A stretch of DNA of 64,000 bases, taken from Branchipolynoe longqiensis (taxonomy: Eukaryota > Annelida > Polychaeta > Phyllodocida > Polynoidae). The notes beneath the pieces were generated by a model. The model was not told where the DNA came from. It ran no database searches and saw nothing but the letters and a program-made list of their open reading frames with translations. The stretch's first letter is position 1. Each line of letters begins with the position of its first letter. Shown here piece by piece: positions 27,925-39,209 of this stretch. The DNA is taken from the NCBI GenBank assembly GCA_030323885.1, contig CM059192.1:67406785-67470784 (forward strand). The letters run 5' to 3'. Position numbers and translations under genes: made by a program.

Positions 27925-28245
27925 TGTAGTGGTCTGCACTGACCTCTCAGGCAAGTAACCACATAGACAGGTAGGCGTGGGGAGTGTATTGATATCAGGG
28001 TGCCTAGGTGGTGTAATGGTTAGCACACTGGCCCGGAATGCAAAGAGATGTGGGTTCGAGTCCCGCTCTAGGCGCAGTATTTCCCATTTTCATCACCCCC
28101 ACGACACTGGTTGCCGTGATCAGGATCCTGTACAAGCTTTGCGCTGTATGGTTGTTGAACCTACCCTGTGTATGTATGTGTTAGTGCATTGCCTGTATGT
28201 ATGTAATTGTAAGCATTACAAGACTTACAATTCCAGGGGGACGAG
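27925..28245 (+). repeat. SINE C copy 1
   Basis: It starts gtagtggtctgcactgacc. A tRNA-like core runs gcctaggtggtgtaatggtt ... gtgggttcgagtcccgctct, with a 7-bp acceptor-like pairing (gcctagg/tctaggc) but no proper anticodon stem. It ends near aattccagggggacgag and copy 2 follows at once. Confidence 0.75.
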
Positions 28246-28246
28246 T

Positions 28247-28450
28247 GTAGTGGTCTGCACTGACCTCTCAGGCAAGTAACCACATAGACAGGTAGGCGTG
28301 GGGAGTGTGTTGATATCAGGGAGCCTAGGTGGTGTAATGGTTAGCACACTGGCCCGGAATGCAAAGAGATGTGGGTTCGAGTCCCGCTCTAGGCACAATA
28401 TTTCCCATTTTCATCACCCCCATGACATTACCAATAAAGTGCTGAAGATA
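28247..28450 (+). repeat. SINE C copy 2, tandem with copy 1
   Basis: About 180 bp are nearly identical to 27925-28105. It diverges after catcacccccatgacatt. The pair looks like a local duplication, not two independent insertions. Confidence 0.8.
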
Positions 28451-28479
28451 TCATATTCTGTGTGTATGGATCAGTTGGT

Positions 28480-28660
28480 AGGTTGGTTGTTGGAGTTTTA
28501 CGTCCTGGCAACATCTAAAGTCAAATCAGGATGTGTCTTATGTATAACCACCCTCTGCATCTAAAAGGTTCTTGTGCTGGGTAGAAAAGACTGTTTGTTT
28601 GTTTGTTTGGGTTTTACGTCCTAGCAACATCTAAAGTCATATCAGGACGGAGAATAGACT
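28480..28660 (-). repeat. Two SINE A tail fragments
   Basis: ggagttttacgtcctggcaa (28495) and gggttttacgtcctagcaac (28608) are reversed 3' tails, each followed by catctaaagtca. Confidence 0.65.
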
Positions 28661-29211
28661 GTTCAACCGATACTTCCGGTAGAGATTGCGTAGTGAAGCC
28701 AGAATATGCACACTCCCAGCCTCCATTTTAGGTAGCCCTCTGGACATGATCACATTAAAGTTTCATCGTCCCATTTTGCATACAATTTCTCAAACCAAAA
28801 CACTCGCAACCCCCTGCGTGTGGTGGTGGTGGTGGTGGTGGGGGTAGTGGTGGGGGTGGTGGTGGTGAGTCAGTAGTTATCCTCTGACCTAATTTGGCAG
28901 TTCCTGATTGGCTACGGTTTCCTCCCCATTCTCTGTGTGAGTTAATCACATTTGTGCCACTATGGAGAATCGTCATACTAATTAATTGATATAGGTCTTT
29001 GCCTTATACTAAGATATATATACGAGTTGTTTATGTACAGAGAGAAGATGCACATTGAAACAATGTTTGACATAATTAATATTTACTGATTCGCTTCATG
29101 TTTGCTAATTACTTGCCTAACCATGCATGTATCGTCTCATAAGCATGATCCATGTGTGTCTAATTCATGTTCAGAGTATGAATATAATGTGGCATGCTTT
29201 GCTTTGCTTGA

Positions 29212-29893
29212 TTTAAGGCTGCATAGTCCAATGAGAGAACCACATTTTCGAAACCAAAAACATTTATCTAGATTTGCTTCTACATATCTAATTTAGAGAC
29301 TGGTCCATTAATAAAATATGTATTGTGGCATAGAAAGCAACCCTAAATAAATTTAATAGAATTTATTACTACCGTATATGTCCCAATAGACACGCACTGC
29401 GTGAGTGCAGATACATGGATGTGCGTCTATTTAAATTTAAAGAATTTCATGGATTTGTTTTTGTCATGCCTCTGAAATAAAGTGGGATTGTCTTATTTTA
29501 TGTGCATTCAGTCTGAATATGATAGTAAATTTTTATTTGTTTTCGTCATGCCTCTGAAATAAAGTGGGGTTCTCTTATTTTATGTGCATTCAGTATAAAT
29601 ACGATCATAAATTTGTGCGCGCTTTCAATCTTGAAATGGGGGGTGTGCTTCTATTGGGGAGCGTGCTTCTATTTGGACTTATACGGTACTTATGATTACG
29701 CCTGTGTTGTCAGCAGTTTTAAATGTACACCAAAATTAATTTAGGATGTCTGAACTTCAAATATCTCCAGTGACCCATATCAAATCTAAATTACTTCAAA
29801 GTAAAATAGACAGATTACAACTCAAAAAATGTATATATTTATCGATTAAAGAACCCCCAGAAACTCTAAATCATTGGACTATGCAACTTTAAG
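29212..29893. mobile_element. 350-bp MITE family copy split by another element
   Basis: The left terminus ttaaggctgcatagtccaat and right terminus ggactatgcaactttaag are both present. The copy is 680 bp long because a TA-flanked element is inserted at 29372-29686. Confidence 0.8.
29372..29686. mobile_element. TA-flanked mariner-type MITE nested in the 350-bp MITE
   Basis: Left CCGTATATGTCCCAATAGA and right TCTATTTGGACTTATACGG-type ends are inverted. TA occurs on both sides. Inside, a segment of about 60 bp (tcatgcctctgaaataaagt) is tandemly duplicated. Non-coding. Confidence 0.75.
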
Positions 29894-30239
29894 CTGATAA
29901 TAGACTTGAACCCTTAGATATTGGATAATTATATCATAATGGCAAAAGCTTAGCACACATATACTGCATTTCTAATTTGGTAACCTTGAATACTACCCTT
30001 TGTTCAATGTTGATGTTCAAATATCATTAGACTATATGTGATTGTTAATATGCTGAGTGATGATGGAATGGAACGGTCCTAGTATGGTCGTTGTGGTGAT
30101 GGAAATAAATTTTGTATAAAATAATATTTGCTTTTGTCATTTGTTCATTGCAAAGACCTTTATTATATAAATGTGATTAAAAGCCAACTTATGTAGAGTA
30201 TTCTGGATATATAAATATTGTGATAAAGTACTACATGGA

Positions 30240-31790
30240 TATGTTCTGGTGTAGCCAAAGTTTAACAGAGCTGTAGCCGAAGTGTAGCCGAGGTGTAACT
30301 GAAGTGTAGCTTAAGTGTAGCCGAGGTGTGGCCGAGGTGTAGCTGAAGTGTAGCCGAGGTGTAGCTGAAGTGTAGCTGAGGCATAGCCGAGGTGTACCCA
30401 AAGTGTAGCCGAGCTGTAGCTGAAGTGTAGCCGAGGTGTAGCCACGGGGTAGCCGAAGTGTACTCGAGGTATAGCTGAAGTGTAGCTGAGGTGTAGACGA
30501 GGTGTAGCCAAAGAGTAGTCGAGGTGTAGCCAAGGTTTACCAAAGGTGTAGCTGAAGTGTAGCTGAAGTGTAGCTGAAGTGTAGCTGAGGCATAGCCAAG
30601 GTTTACCAAAGGTGTAACCAAAGTGTAGCTGAGGTGTAGCCGAAGTGTAGCTGAGGCATAGCCGAGGTGTAGGCGAGGTTCAGCCAAAGTGTAGCCTAGG
30701 TGCAGCCAATGTGTAGCCAAGGTATACTATAGATGTAGGCTAGGTGTAGCCGAAGTGTCGCTGAGCTGTAGCCGAATTGTCGCTGAGGTGTAGCCGAAGC
30801 ATAGCCGAGATGTAGCCAATGTGTAACCGAGGTGTAGCTGAAGTGTAGCCAAAGTGTTGCTGAGGTGTAGCTGAGGTGTAGCCGAAGTGTAGCTGATGTG
30901 TGGCCGAAGTGTAGCCGAGGTGTGGCCGAAGTGTAGCCGAAGTGTAGCTGAGGTGTAGGCAAGGTTCAGCCGAAGTGTAGCCAAGGTGTAGCCAAGGTTT
31001 ACCAAAGGTGTAGCGAGGGGTAGCTGAAGTGTAGCCGAGGTGTAGCTGAGGTGCAGGTGAGGTTCAGCCGAGGTGTAGCCGAAGTGTAGCCGAGGGGTAG
31101 CCGGGGTGTATCCTAGGTGTAGGCGAGGTGTAGCTGAAGTGTAGCCAAGGTGTAGACAAGGTTTACCAAAGGTGTAGCCAAGGGGTAGCTGAAGTGAGGG
31201 CGAGGTGTAGCTGAGGTTCAGCCGAGGTGTAGCCAAAGGTGTAGGTGAAGTGTATGCGAGGTGTAGCTGAAGTGTAGCCAAAGTGTAGCCGAGGTGTAGC
31301 CAAGGTGTATCCGAGGTGTAGCCGAAGTGTAGCCGAGGTGTAGCCAAGGTGTATCCGAGGTGTAGCCGAAGTGTAGCCGAGGTGTAGGCGAGGTATAGCC
31401 GAAGCGTAGCAGAGGTGTGGCTGAAGTGTGGCCAAAGTGTAGCCGAGGTGTAGCCGAGGTGTAGGCGAGGTGTAGGCGAGGTGTAGCTGAGGTGTGGCTG
31501 AAGTGTGGCCAAAGTGTAGCCGAAGTGTAGCCAAGGTGTAGGCGAGGTATAACCGAAGTGTAGCTGAGGTGTGGCTGAAGTGTAACCAAAGTGTAGCCGA
31601 GGTGTAGCTGAGGTGTAGGCGAGGTGTAGGCAAGGTTCAGGCGAAGTGTAGCCGAGGTGTAGCCAAGGTTTACCAAAGGTGTAGCCAAGGGTAGCTGAAG
31701 TGGAGCCAAAGTGTAGCCGAGGTGCAGCTGAGGTTCAGCCAAGGTGTAGCTGAAGTGTAGCCGAGGTATAACCGAGGTGTAGCCAATATC
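30240..31790. repeat. Minisatellite, 11-bp unit, about 140 copies
   Basis: Units are gtgtagccgag / gtgtagctgaa variants. Because 11 is not a multiple of 3, the - strand yields 11-residue peptide repeats (LHLGYTSATPR-like) in more than one frame. These are array artefacts. Confidence 0.95.
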
Positions 31791-32111
31791 GTGTAACCCA
31801 ATATCGGTTAATATTAATAACTGATTATTCCTGTAGCTAATATGTACTTTCGGCACCTGATTTTCACGATCCACTGCACCTACTTCAATGGATGCTGACA
31901 GGTGGGATTGATTATAGCAAATCTGTTGAAGAAAGCACATTGTCAGTGGGTATGGGTTTTGCTTTTTTTTTGTAATCAATAAGATAGCAAGCAGAAGAAT
32001 ATTCTGTTCGAGGGTAGGATAAGGTTAAACAAACGCACAGTGATAACCCAATCACTTGAAGGTGTGAAACCAACAGCCTGTTCACCCAGTCTCCATCCCC
32101 ATTGGGCGCGT

Positions 32112-32450
32112 TTAAAGTTGCATAGTCCGACGCTTTTGAGTTTCTGAAATTTTCTGCTTATTAAACTGCTTATTAAACTGCTTATTAAAATCCATTTTAC
32201 TTTAGTCTGAAGAAATCTTTAGTTCAAATGGGAAAATTGGGAAATATTTTATCTGAAAACATGCCAAATTAATTTGGACAAACACCTAAAACCTCTAATG
32301 CAACAGGCTTCATTCAGCAGCAACAGGTTCTAATTAATTGACTTAGTATCCTTTTTGTGCAGCAACAAATGCTTCATAAGGGAAACAGCATCGAAGTTCA
32401 AGTGTAGGATCAGATATAGATAATGCTATGCTCTCACTGGACTATGCATC
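32112..32450. mobile_element. 350-bp MITE family, copy
   Basis: ttaaagttgcatagtccg at the left and cactggactatgcat at the right, with gaaaacatgccaaatta and aacaggttctaattaatt inside. Confidence 0.7.
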
Positions 32451-32579
32451 AGACCTGGCATTCCACACACAAGCTACACTGAATCCTATTTTTACATTTT
32501 TTTCTTCAATTATTATTAAATAGTGCAGTCTGGTTTACATTTAGGCTCAGCATCTGTTGTTGAAGATTTATACTGCCTA

Positions 32580-32790
32580 TTATGGATAAGCCTGAATAGG
32601 CTTGTTTTCACCATTAGACAGTTTGTCGATAGAAAGCCCGAGCCTACACTTTTACCGACCCAAGGGATTTTTAACCTCCCACACCACATAGACATGGTAT
32701 GAGAGCAACTGGCCTTTGATGACGCTGCAAGTTATACACAGCGGTGGAAATCCAAATTGGCAGAGATGGGGGCATGAAAGGTGTCCTGAC
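32580..32790 (-). repeat. SINE B copy
   Basis: Reverse complement of the 1785-2025 pattern: gaaagcccgagcctacact, cacaccacatagacatggta, ttatacacagcggtggaaat. A SINE A copy on the + strand follows directly. Confidence 0.65.
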
Positions 32791-32794
32791 CGGG

Positions 32795-33085
32795 CCCAGT
32801 GACCAAATCAATAACCATTGTGGAAGTTCGGTTCCCAGCTGAGTCAAACCATTGACTTATAAATTGATACTTGCCGTTACCTAGCCCATCACTCGCCATT
32901 AATAGGATAGGACAAGGGCTAGTTAGCTCAGTAACTGACTGAGTGGGATATTGGGTTGTGGTGCCAACAGCTTGGTCTCCCAGTGGGGCAGCACTATAAA
33001 GTCGCCATGAGTGTGTACTGTCACAAGTCGGTACCCATCCTGATATGACCTTAGATGTTGCTAGGATGAAAACGAACAACAAACA
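32795..33085 (+). repeat. SINE A copy
   Basis: Body aggacaagggctagttagct, cttggtctcccagtggggc and the tail ccttagatgttgctaggatg followed by aaaacgaacaac. The head is worn. Confidence 0.75.
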
Positions 33086-33815
33086 GAACCTTGATGTAAA
33101 TTCCTAGTCACAGCTGTCTTCTTCACTTCTTTTTTAAAATTTAATTTTTTTTTTACCATCCCACCCACTTTTCACTTTAATTTTTTGACTGTTTACCCTC
33201 CCAACACCTGTAGGCCTACTCCGCCAAGTAATAGTCAGGGATGAGTGGGAGTGCTCATTCAAGGTCACTGTGCGGTACAGGCAACCGCCATGCAGTTTAC
33301 ATTGATCATGTTATGAGAACATGGGTATTTGAATACCCGTGAACAACGTTTCACTACTGCTTGGCTACAAAGCATCTCTTATTCTATTTATGGAACTAAA
33401 TCCTAGCTGCTGGCTGATGCCTTATGCCACCTAGCGTCGAAGTTGACGTTAACTAACTATCCCGCCTTTCAAATCACTTCGACCTCGACTGCAGCTCCTT
33501 CAAAATATATACTACTAGCTCCTTTGTTTACCATCCCACCACCAAGCTTGTAACAATATTCATGAGGTTAAGTTCTGTAAGCCTCGAAACTATGACATTT
33601 GAACTCTGACATGTAACGATAGAGAAAAAGACAATAATAAATCCCAATATAAAGTATTGCGGTCTTGTGTTATTTCAATTACTACATATTTGTGCTTAAA
33701 ATTTCATGGTTGGATGGGTTTGAGGAGGTACCCCAACTCACTTTTGCAACTCAATAGAAAGTACTATATTTTAATGCAGTTCGACAGCTTGTACCAGAAG
33801 AAGTAAAAATACACA

Positions 33816-34152
33816 AAGTTTGAGTTTCTGTTATTTTCTGAAATAAACATATAGTACGTTGATAGTTAAAATCTACCTTATTTTAGTTTGAAGTAACTTT
33901 TGTTTTAAATGACTAACTTTTGAGATATTTGATGTGCAGACAGAAAATTAATTCTGGAAAAGCTTGCCAAAACTCTAACAGCATAGGCTTCTACAGTAAC
34001 AAGTTCTATTAAATTGGCTCAGTATTCCCTTCTATGTGGCGACACATGCTTAATAAGTGCATCAGTATCTAAGTTAGACATGTGGAATAAGATGTAGATA
34101 ATTGCTATGGTTTTTAAAAGTTAATGCTTTCTTCGGACTATGCAGCTTTAAG
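33816..34152. mobile_element. 350-bp MITE family, copy
   Basis: gtttgagtttctgttatttt, cttgccaaaactctaacagc, tgcatcagtatctaagttag and the right end cggactatgcagctttaag. The left TIR is lost. Confidence 0.7.
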
Positions 34153-34194
34153 TAGATCAAACTCAAATTAAATCAAGTCTTTGATTCACATAAT

Positions 34195-34495
34195 CTAATT
34201 AAAGCATCAAATTTTCTATTTTTCTAAATGATTAAATATATAAAAACATGTGTAGATTTGATCCTACGTGTCCAAGTTATGTACTGGTGTACGCGCTGAG
34301 CATATATTATCGCACGGAAGGAATATTATCTCAATTTAGCCAAACCTGTAACTGCCGAACAGCTTATATTATAATGTTCAGCATTTTGGTGTGTGCTCCA
34401 AATTTATTTGATATATTTACACTAATAATTATTCCAAAGTCAGCCATTTATAATCAAAGGTTACTATAAACTGAAGTAAAGTAGGTTGCAATGAT
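34195..34495. mobile_element. 350-bp MITE family, reversed partial copy
   Basis: aaagcatcaaattttctat, gtagatttgatcctacgtgt and cagccatttataatcaaagg. It lies next to the copy at 33816-34152 in the opposite orientation. Confidence 0.6.
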
Positions 34496-34560
34496 CTACC
34501 TAATAATAGCCAAGCCAAGACAACAGCCAATGAGCCAAGCACGGGATGAAACCCTCACCC

Positions 34561-35690
34561 TAGTACCAGGAGGCATGAGGCTGCTGCTAATTTACGCCGT
34601 CATATCGTGATATACCAGCTGTATATATCATATATAATATATGTAGTATAGAATAGAATAGTATAGAATAGTATATCATAGTATACTATATAGACCTAGT
34701 ACCAGGAGTTATGAGGCAGCCGCTAAATTACACCGTCATATCGTGATATACTAGCTGTATATATCATATATAATATAGGTAGTATAGAATAGAATAGTAT
34801 AGAATAGTATAGCATAGTATACTATATAGACCTAGTACCAGGAGTCATGAGGCAGCCGCTAAATTACACCGTCATATTGTGATATAGTAGCTGTATATAT
34901 CATATATAATATATGTAGTATAAAATAGTATAGAATAGTATGGAATAGTATGGAAAAGTATAGCATAGTATACTATATAGACCTAGTACCAGGAGTCATG
35001 AGGCTGCCGCTAATTACCTCTGTCATATCGTGATATATTAAATGTATGTATCATATATAATATATGTAGTATAGAATAGAATAGCATAGAATAGTATATC
35101 ATAGTCTACTATATAGTCCGTGTACCAGGAGTCATGAGGCTGCCGCTAATTTACACTGTCATATCGTGATATATTATCTGTATATATCATATATAATATA
35201 TGTAGTATAGAATAGAATAGCATAGAATAGTATAGCATAGTATACTATATGAAAGCTTTTATGAAATGTATAACCAAGCTAAATGGAGAGCGGCAGTCAA
35301 GCAATGAAAGCAGTCTTTGTCGCATCGCGACTGACAGCATGATGATGATGAGTATACTATATAGACCGTGTACCAGGAGTCATGAGGCTGCCACTAATTT
35401 ACACCATCATATCTTGATGTACTAGCTGTGTAAATCATATATAATATATGTATTATAGAATAGAATAGTATAGAATAGTATAGCATAGTATACGATATAG
35501 ACCTTGTACCAGGAGTCATGAGGCTGCCACTAATTTACACCATCATATTGTAATATACTAGCTGTATATATCATATATAATATATGTAGTATAGAATAGT
35601 ATTTCTATACTATTCTATACTATTCCATACTATTCTATGCTATTCTATGCTATTCTATGCTATTCTATGCTATTCTATACATGTATTTGT
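34561..35690. repeat. Tandem array, about 135-bp unit, seven copies, with reversed end
   Basis: Units carry gtaccaggagtcatgaggc, tcatatcgtgatatactagc and (tatagaatag)n. One unit has an insertion of about 105 bp at 35250-35355 ending in a GATGATGATG run. Near 35600 the word flips from tatagaatag to tatactattc, making a hairpin junction. Confidence 0.9.
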
Positions 35691-35996
35691 ACATGTGATA
35701 TATATGTAATTGTATATATAATATATATTATATGATTGTGATAAATGTGAAATAAAATATATGCACATATGCAATATATAATGAATTTATGAGAGAATAA
35801 AGAATAGACAGCTTTACCACTCCGTTTTATTCCATCTTGACCAAACACCACTACCTTTCTTTATAAGTGCATACATTATAGAGGAGTTAGTTCCTCTTTC
35901 TCTCACATGACGCCACCTGCGAGTGGTTACGTGTCACCTACTGACCACATCATGTGTTTTCTGAGAACTGGAAGTATGCTGTTTGTCTCTTGCAGC

Positions 35997-36330
35997 CACC
36001 AGGCATGGTGTCTGAATTGGTAGAGCACAGGCGTCGCATGCGGGAGATGGGGAGTTCGATTCCCAGTCGAGTCAAATCAATGACTTAAAAAATTGATGCT
36101 TGTTCCTTCCTAACCTGGCGCTCGGCATTAATAGGATAGGGCAATGACTGGTTAGTTCAATGTCAGGATAATTTGACTGAGTGAGCTATCAAGTCATGGT
36201 GCTGGCAGCCTGATTTCCCAATGTGGCAGCACTGTAAAGTGGCCATGAGTACACACTGCCATAGGTTGGTACCCATCCTGATATGACCTTAGATGTTGCC
36301 AGGACGTAAAACTCCGACAACCAACCAACC
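35997..36330 (+). repeat. SINE A copy just before the candidate exon at 36342
   Basis: Head ggtgtctgaattggtagagc, T arm gggagttcgattcccagtcg, tail gatgttgccaggacgtaaaa with ctccgacaaccaacc. It ends 12 bp before the candidate exon. Confidence 0.85.
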
Positions 36331-36341
36331 TTCACTTGCAG

Positions 36342-36488
36342 CCGGTGGAAGCAGTGTTAACCCAGCCAATCTCCAGGTGGCCAAGATCCACGTGTATGAC
36401 AACGAGAGGCAAGAGGAGCTGGGACAACAGCATCAACAACGGTCACGTGTGCCTGGGTGACAGTCTGAATCGCAAGGGATCACGCAAC
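36342..36488 (+). CDS. Candidate exon, possibly the first coding exon of gene 2
   Basis: It is bounded by a cacttgcag acceptor and a gtaagtt donor. It is open through 49 codons in one frame, with an ATG at 36396 giving MTTRGKRSWDNSINNGHVCL and ending in phase 0. GC-rich third positions after the ATG look coding. A second frame (NLQVAKIHVYDNERQEELG) also looks plausible but stops at 36460. The next firm exon (44435) needs a phase-1 partner, so a further small exon would be required. SINE A copies touch it on both sides. Confidence 0.35.
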
Positions 36489-36502
36489 GTAAGTTACAAA
36501 CA

Positions 36503-36805
36503 GCTAGATCGTGGGGTTCGACCCCGTGGGTTCGAACCCTGGTCGGGTCAAACCAATGACGTACAAAATTCATACTTGTCGCTTCCTACACAGGCACTCG
36601 GCATTATTAGGATAGGGCAAGGACTGGTTGGCTCAGTGTCAGGATAGTGTGACTGAGTGGGATATCAGATCATGGTGCTGCTGGCCTGGTCTCCCAGTGG
36701 GGCAGCACTATAAAGTCGCCATGAGTCCGCACTGTCACAAGTCAGTACCTGTCCTGATATGACCTTAGATGTTGCCAGGATGTAAAACTCCAACAACCCA
36801 ACAAT
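36503..36805 (+). repeat. SINE A copy just after the candidate exon
   Basis: Starts about 15 bp past the donor with gtgggttcgaaccctggtc and runs to gatgttgccaggatgtaaaa and ctccaacaaccc. Confidence 0.85.
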
Positions 36806-37515
36806 CCAAACAGCAAATAGACGATTTCCACCACCAACACGTTCTGGTGGCAGGGCAAGAACTAACAGTGTGGCATAGAACTAATATTGCAGTATCCTGT
36901 TGCTCATTGATAAGTGGAGCATCTTCAGACAATAGAATGCGTACAAAACAACCCTCATTGTACAACATCCTCAGTGGAAAGGGTGTTATGTGTGTAGAGG
37001 ATTTTCCACTACGAACCTGCCCTGATGGTAACGGCAAGAAGTTGCATTGTATGCAGCAACTCACTGTGCATATTATGGTGCTGTCACATTACAACGCATC
37101 GCGCAAACATACATCGACATATGTGATTTTTTGCTGCTATGTCGGGATACATCGTTATGCATTATGCATGTGTTAGGCACTCGTTGGTATACGTCAATGT
37201 ACGTCGATGTTCGTCGAGATACAGCGTCACACGTCATGGGGTCGGCAAAGTTTTTTTTCATGCACAAAATTGTCTACGTATGACAACGTTCAACAATGTG
37301 TGGATTTTATGTATGTCATACGCTATATATGCATTAGGCATACGGTGATGTAGGTTAGACATACGTTAGTCAAACGTTGTTCACTACATTGCACTATGTT
37401 GACCTATTAGATTCATATGAATCTAGCATCAGAATTACTCACTTTTGGAAATAATCATGCAACTGTTAAGGTTATTACCTGGTGTTGCTTGCTTTGGGGG
37501 TGGTTTGTAACCTTA

Positions 37516-38119
37516 AGCGGGCATTCCTTACACGCGGTATGCGGTATGCGGTATGCGGTATGCGGTATGCGAATGGCATGATTCCTTACACGCGGTATGC
37601 GGTATGTGGTATGCGGCACATGACTGGCTATATTTAAAAAAATAAAAATAAACAATTATTCTCCATACTGCTCTGTATATGACCAAATATTGCATTTATA
37701 TCTATGTAACTTTTTGTACGTCACATGGGGGTTCCTACCTTTATTATAACCAAATTATAGATAAGTATTCATATTTCTGTGCATATGGTAGCATTTATAG
37801 CTTTCCCCTAACCGTATGTCTCCCGGGTGCCCAGCTCACCATGTGTTTCCCCTCCTCACCCCTGTGTGAGACCGTTCCGTAATGCTCAGTCGCCTCTCCT
37901 GGTGTTAAACTAATGGACACATCAGACTCAGGTTTCTATTCGCACCCTGCGTGCCGCATACCACACCGATCGCTACATGGACCGATCGGAAAATGCATTT
38001 GCATTCGCATTCGCATTCGCATACCGCGTGTAAGGAATGTAGCTCAAGGCATTTCGATTTTTTGTCACATTCGCATTTGCATTTGCATACCGCATAACGT
38101 GTGTAAGGAATGCGCCCTT
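37516..38119. mobile_element. TA-flanked foldback with GGTATGC / GCATTCG word interior
   Basis: Left agcgggcattccttacac and right gtaaggaatgcgccctt are inverted, with TA on each side. Inside are runs of ggtatgc near the left and its partner words gcattcgcattcgcatac near the right. The insertion splits repeat F copy 2. The uninterrupted site is seen in copy 1 (gtaaccttaagaccattacc, 10889). Confidence 0.8.
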
Positions 38120-38709
38120 TACAGCGGTTACCGGTTGCAGAACTGCAACATTAATAGAGAGGCTCCGATAAATCAGCCCAATCTTTGGTTGAAGACTTAA
38201 CTTCAGTAGGGAGTGTTGTAGAAGCTGGGGACATCTTTACAACGTTGTAACGGCGAAGCATTGAGGCGGCCCCGAATCTCTTCGGTCCGGCGGTAGTTGA
38301 GCGGTAGTTGGCACTTGTATCCAGTCGACAGCAGCAAGGGTTTCGAGGAAGGACGGGTAAAGATGGGTGCAGCGGTGGTTCCAGCAACGAGAACAAAGCG
38401 AGAGAAAACGTAAAGGTACAGGGCCCCACCCAAGCACACAACTGCCCTGGTCAGGGGAAGGAGTATGCCTGGGAGAAAAAAAAAGGGTAGAGTATAGGAA
38501 AGAGAAATGAGGAGAGTTGAGTCAAAGGACCGTGTCTATCTGCTCTATGGTGACCAACCAGCGAGCCATAGACACGGACAGAGTAAGAGTAGAAAGTGAA
38601 ATGCCGGCGGGCTCCCCCTCCTGGAACTCTTTTCAGACATATCAAGGAGGAGCAAGGCCAGCAGAGAGGAGATAGAAAGAGGTGTGACAAAGTGCGGTCC
38701 GGATAGCAA
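38120..38709. repeat. Interspersed repeat F, copy 2
   Basis: It matches 10910-11490 and is cut off by the N gap. Its left tip lies at 37490-37515, before the inserted foldback. Confidence 0.75.
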
Positions 38710-39209
38710 NNNNNNNNNNNNNNNNNNNNNNNNNNNNNNNNNNNNNNNNNNNNNNNNNNNNNNNNNNNNNNNNNNNNNNNNNNNNNNNNNNNNNNNNNNN
38801 NNNNNNNNNNNNNNNNNNNNNNNNNNNNNNNNNNNNNNNNNNNNNNNNNNNNNNNNNNNNNNNNNNNNNNNNNNNNNNNNNNNNNNNNNNNNNNNNNNNN
38901 NNNNNNNNNNNNNNNNNNNNNNNNNNNNNNNNNNNNNNNNNNNNNNNNNNNNNNNNNNNNNNNNNNNNNNNNNNNNNNNNNNNNNNNNNNNNNNNNNNNN
39001 NNNNNNNNNNNNNNNNNNNNNNNNNNNNNNNNNNNNNNNNNNNNNNNNNNNNNNNNNNNNNNNNNNNNNNNNNNNNNNNNNNNNNNNNNNNNNNNNNNNN
39101 NNNNNNNNNNNNNNNNNNNNNNNNNNNNNNNNNNNNNNNNNNNNNNNNNNNNNNNNNNNNNNNNNNNNNNNNNNNNNNNNNNNNNNNNNNNNNNNNNNNN
39201 NNNNNNNNN
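38710..39209. other. Assembly gap, 500 N
   Basis: Exactly 500 N, a conventional size for an unsized gap. It separates repeat F from a GA/GT-rich array, both hard to assemble. Confidence 0.99.

Noticed and set aside
28003..28080. tRNA gene resemblance (gcctaggtgg ... gtgggttcgagtcccgc)
   Set aside because: Acceptor and T arms pair, but no anticodon stem can be formed, and two tandem copies with SINE bodies follow. Taken as SINE C heads.
30231..31979. Several - strand open frames rich in HLGYTSAT
   Set aside because: An 11-bp minisatellite read in different frames. No start context, splice sites or domain.
36343..36462. Second reading frame of the candidate exon (VAKIHVYDNERQEELG)
   Set aside because: It meets a stop at 36460 before the donor, so it would have to be a terminal exon of an unseen gene. 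Kept only as a note.
37070..37385. Further foldback with gtgctgtcacattacaacg and a reversed partner near 37370
   Set aside because: The right terminus is too diverged (cgttgttcactacattgcac) to be sure. The interior word style (tacgtcg) fits, but the ends are not convincing.
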